This document shows, in pieces, positions 5,184 to 5,692 of a stretch of 5,692 nucleotides of DNA (positions are counted from its first letter, which is position 1; each line of letters begins with the position of its first letter). The notes under the pieces were generated by a model. That model worked only from the letters and a program-made list of their open reading frames with translations, did not search any database and was not told the origin of the DNA. Where the stretch lies: the NCBI GenBank assembly GCA_004357005.1, contig SMWH01000044.1:1-5692 (forward strand), read 5' to 3'. Source of the DNA: Gammaproteobacteria bacterium. GTDB lineage: Bacteria; Pseudomonadota; Gammaproteobacteria; SMWH01. The translations under genes and the position numbers were made by a program.

Positions 5184-5692
5184 TGGAGACGCTCCGGCGC
5201 GGCAATGGGAAGTTTCAGAAGTTCGGGGGCAGCCTGCCGTCGCGCAACACGCAGCGCCTGCCGAACGGAATTGTTATAACCGCTGTCGAGCACTTCCCAC
5301 TGACGCGTGCCCGGGTTGAACCAGCCCGACTCGTCGCCATCCAGGGTCAGGTACACCAGCGCGATCCGCCCGACCTGCAGGAAATCCACGTCGCGTTCCT
5401 CCGCATCACCCGGCAACTGGTCACGGTAGCTGTTCATGGTCCGCCCATAAGCCATTTCGGTCTGGTAGGCGTCCATCGTCCGACGGTATTTCTCCGACGT
5501 CGTCACGTCCGCGCGGTCCATCATGTCGCGCAGGTTGGCGACGCGATCGAGCCGGCTCTGGAGCCGGAACGGCATGTCGAGACGGATCGACTGTTCCAGG
5601 ACATCGACCATCCGCAGCATCAACGGAACGATTCCGCGGTTGGTGCTTTCTAATTCTTCGAGCTGCTCACGGATGGAGTCCATTTCTTCCAG
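5180..5692 (-). CDS. DUF3450 family protein (N-terminus outside window)
   Basis: C-terminal 170 residues of a protein whose reading frame runs open to the right edge; the first visible ATG (5683) is internal because LEE precedes it in frame and full-length relatives are about 250 residues with a signal peptide and a long coiled coil. Recognisable blocks are IVPLMLRMVDVLEQSIRLDM, a Tyr/Arg-rich helix (KYRRTMDAYQTEMAYGRT), VDFLQVGRIALVYLTLDG, QWEVLD and the tail RRQAAPELLKLPIAAPERL. The protein is expected to be periplasmic, but the signal sequence is not in the window. It is regularly the first gene of ttpC-exbB2-exbD2-tonB2 clusters, and its TGA overlaps the next ATG by 4 nt, so the two products are made together. 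No biochemical function is established; a structural partner of the TtpC periplasmic domain is a guess from coupling and shared coiled-coil character. Confidence 0.85.
   Translation of the reverse strand: MEEMDSIREQLEELESTNRGIVPLMLRMVDVLEQSIRLDMPFRLQSRLDRVANLRDMMDRADVTTSEKYRRTMDAYQTEMAYGRTMNSYRDQLPGDAEERDVDFLQVGRIALVYLTLDGDESGWFNPGTRQWEVLDSGYNNSVRQALRVARRQAAPELLKLPIAAPERLQ

Overview
The window comes from a moderately GC-rich proteobacterium, most likely a gammaproteobacterium. The evidence is a XerD closely resembling gammaproteobacterial XerD and a gene order known from Vibrio and Shewanella TonB2 loci: DUF3450, TtpC-type ExbB, short ExbB, ExbD, TonB, TPR protein. Genus cannot be decided from this stretch. 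Every gene is on the minus strand, so the reading order is from high to low coordinates.

Layout in transcription order: (1) 5692-5180, the C-terminal part of a DUF3450 protein whose start lies outside the window. (2) 5183-3780, a 467-residue TtpC-like protein, an ExbB/TolQ/MotA-family proton-channel subunit with a signal peptide and a large added periplasmic domain. (3) 3763-3239, a short second ExbB. (4) 3219-2821, ExbD. (5) 2815-2174, TonB. (6) After a 120-nt spacer with a perfect hairpin, 2053-692, an exported protein made mostly of TPR helices. (7) A spacer of 159 nt (533-691) with a good terminator-like hairpin and two small palindromes. (8) 532-1, xerD, cut by the left edge of the window.

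Genes 1-5 are packed tightly (4-nt overlap, then gaps of 16, 19 and 5 nt) with readable ribosome binding sites, so they look like one transcript; the TPR gene probably belongs to it too. Together they encode an inner-membrane motor that uses the proton gradient (TtpC, ExbB and ExbD) to drive TonB, which contacts outer-membrane TonB-dependent receptors. DUF3450 and the TPR protein are conserved accessories of unknown job. No receptor gene is visible, so the substrate cannot be read from here. XerD is a housekeeping chromosome-dimer resolution recombinase and is probably unrelated to the operon.

The cluster is a known type rather than a new system. The points most worth a second look are the ExbB-family subunits that both lack the usual third-helix glutamate, the TonB without a transmembrane histidine and with a very short proline linker, and the two uncharacterised accessory proteins.
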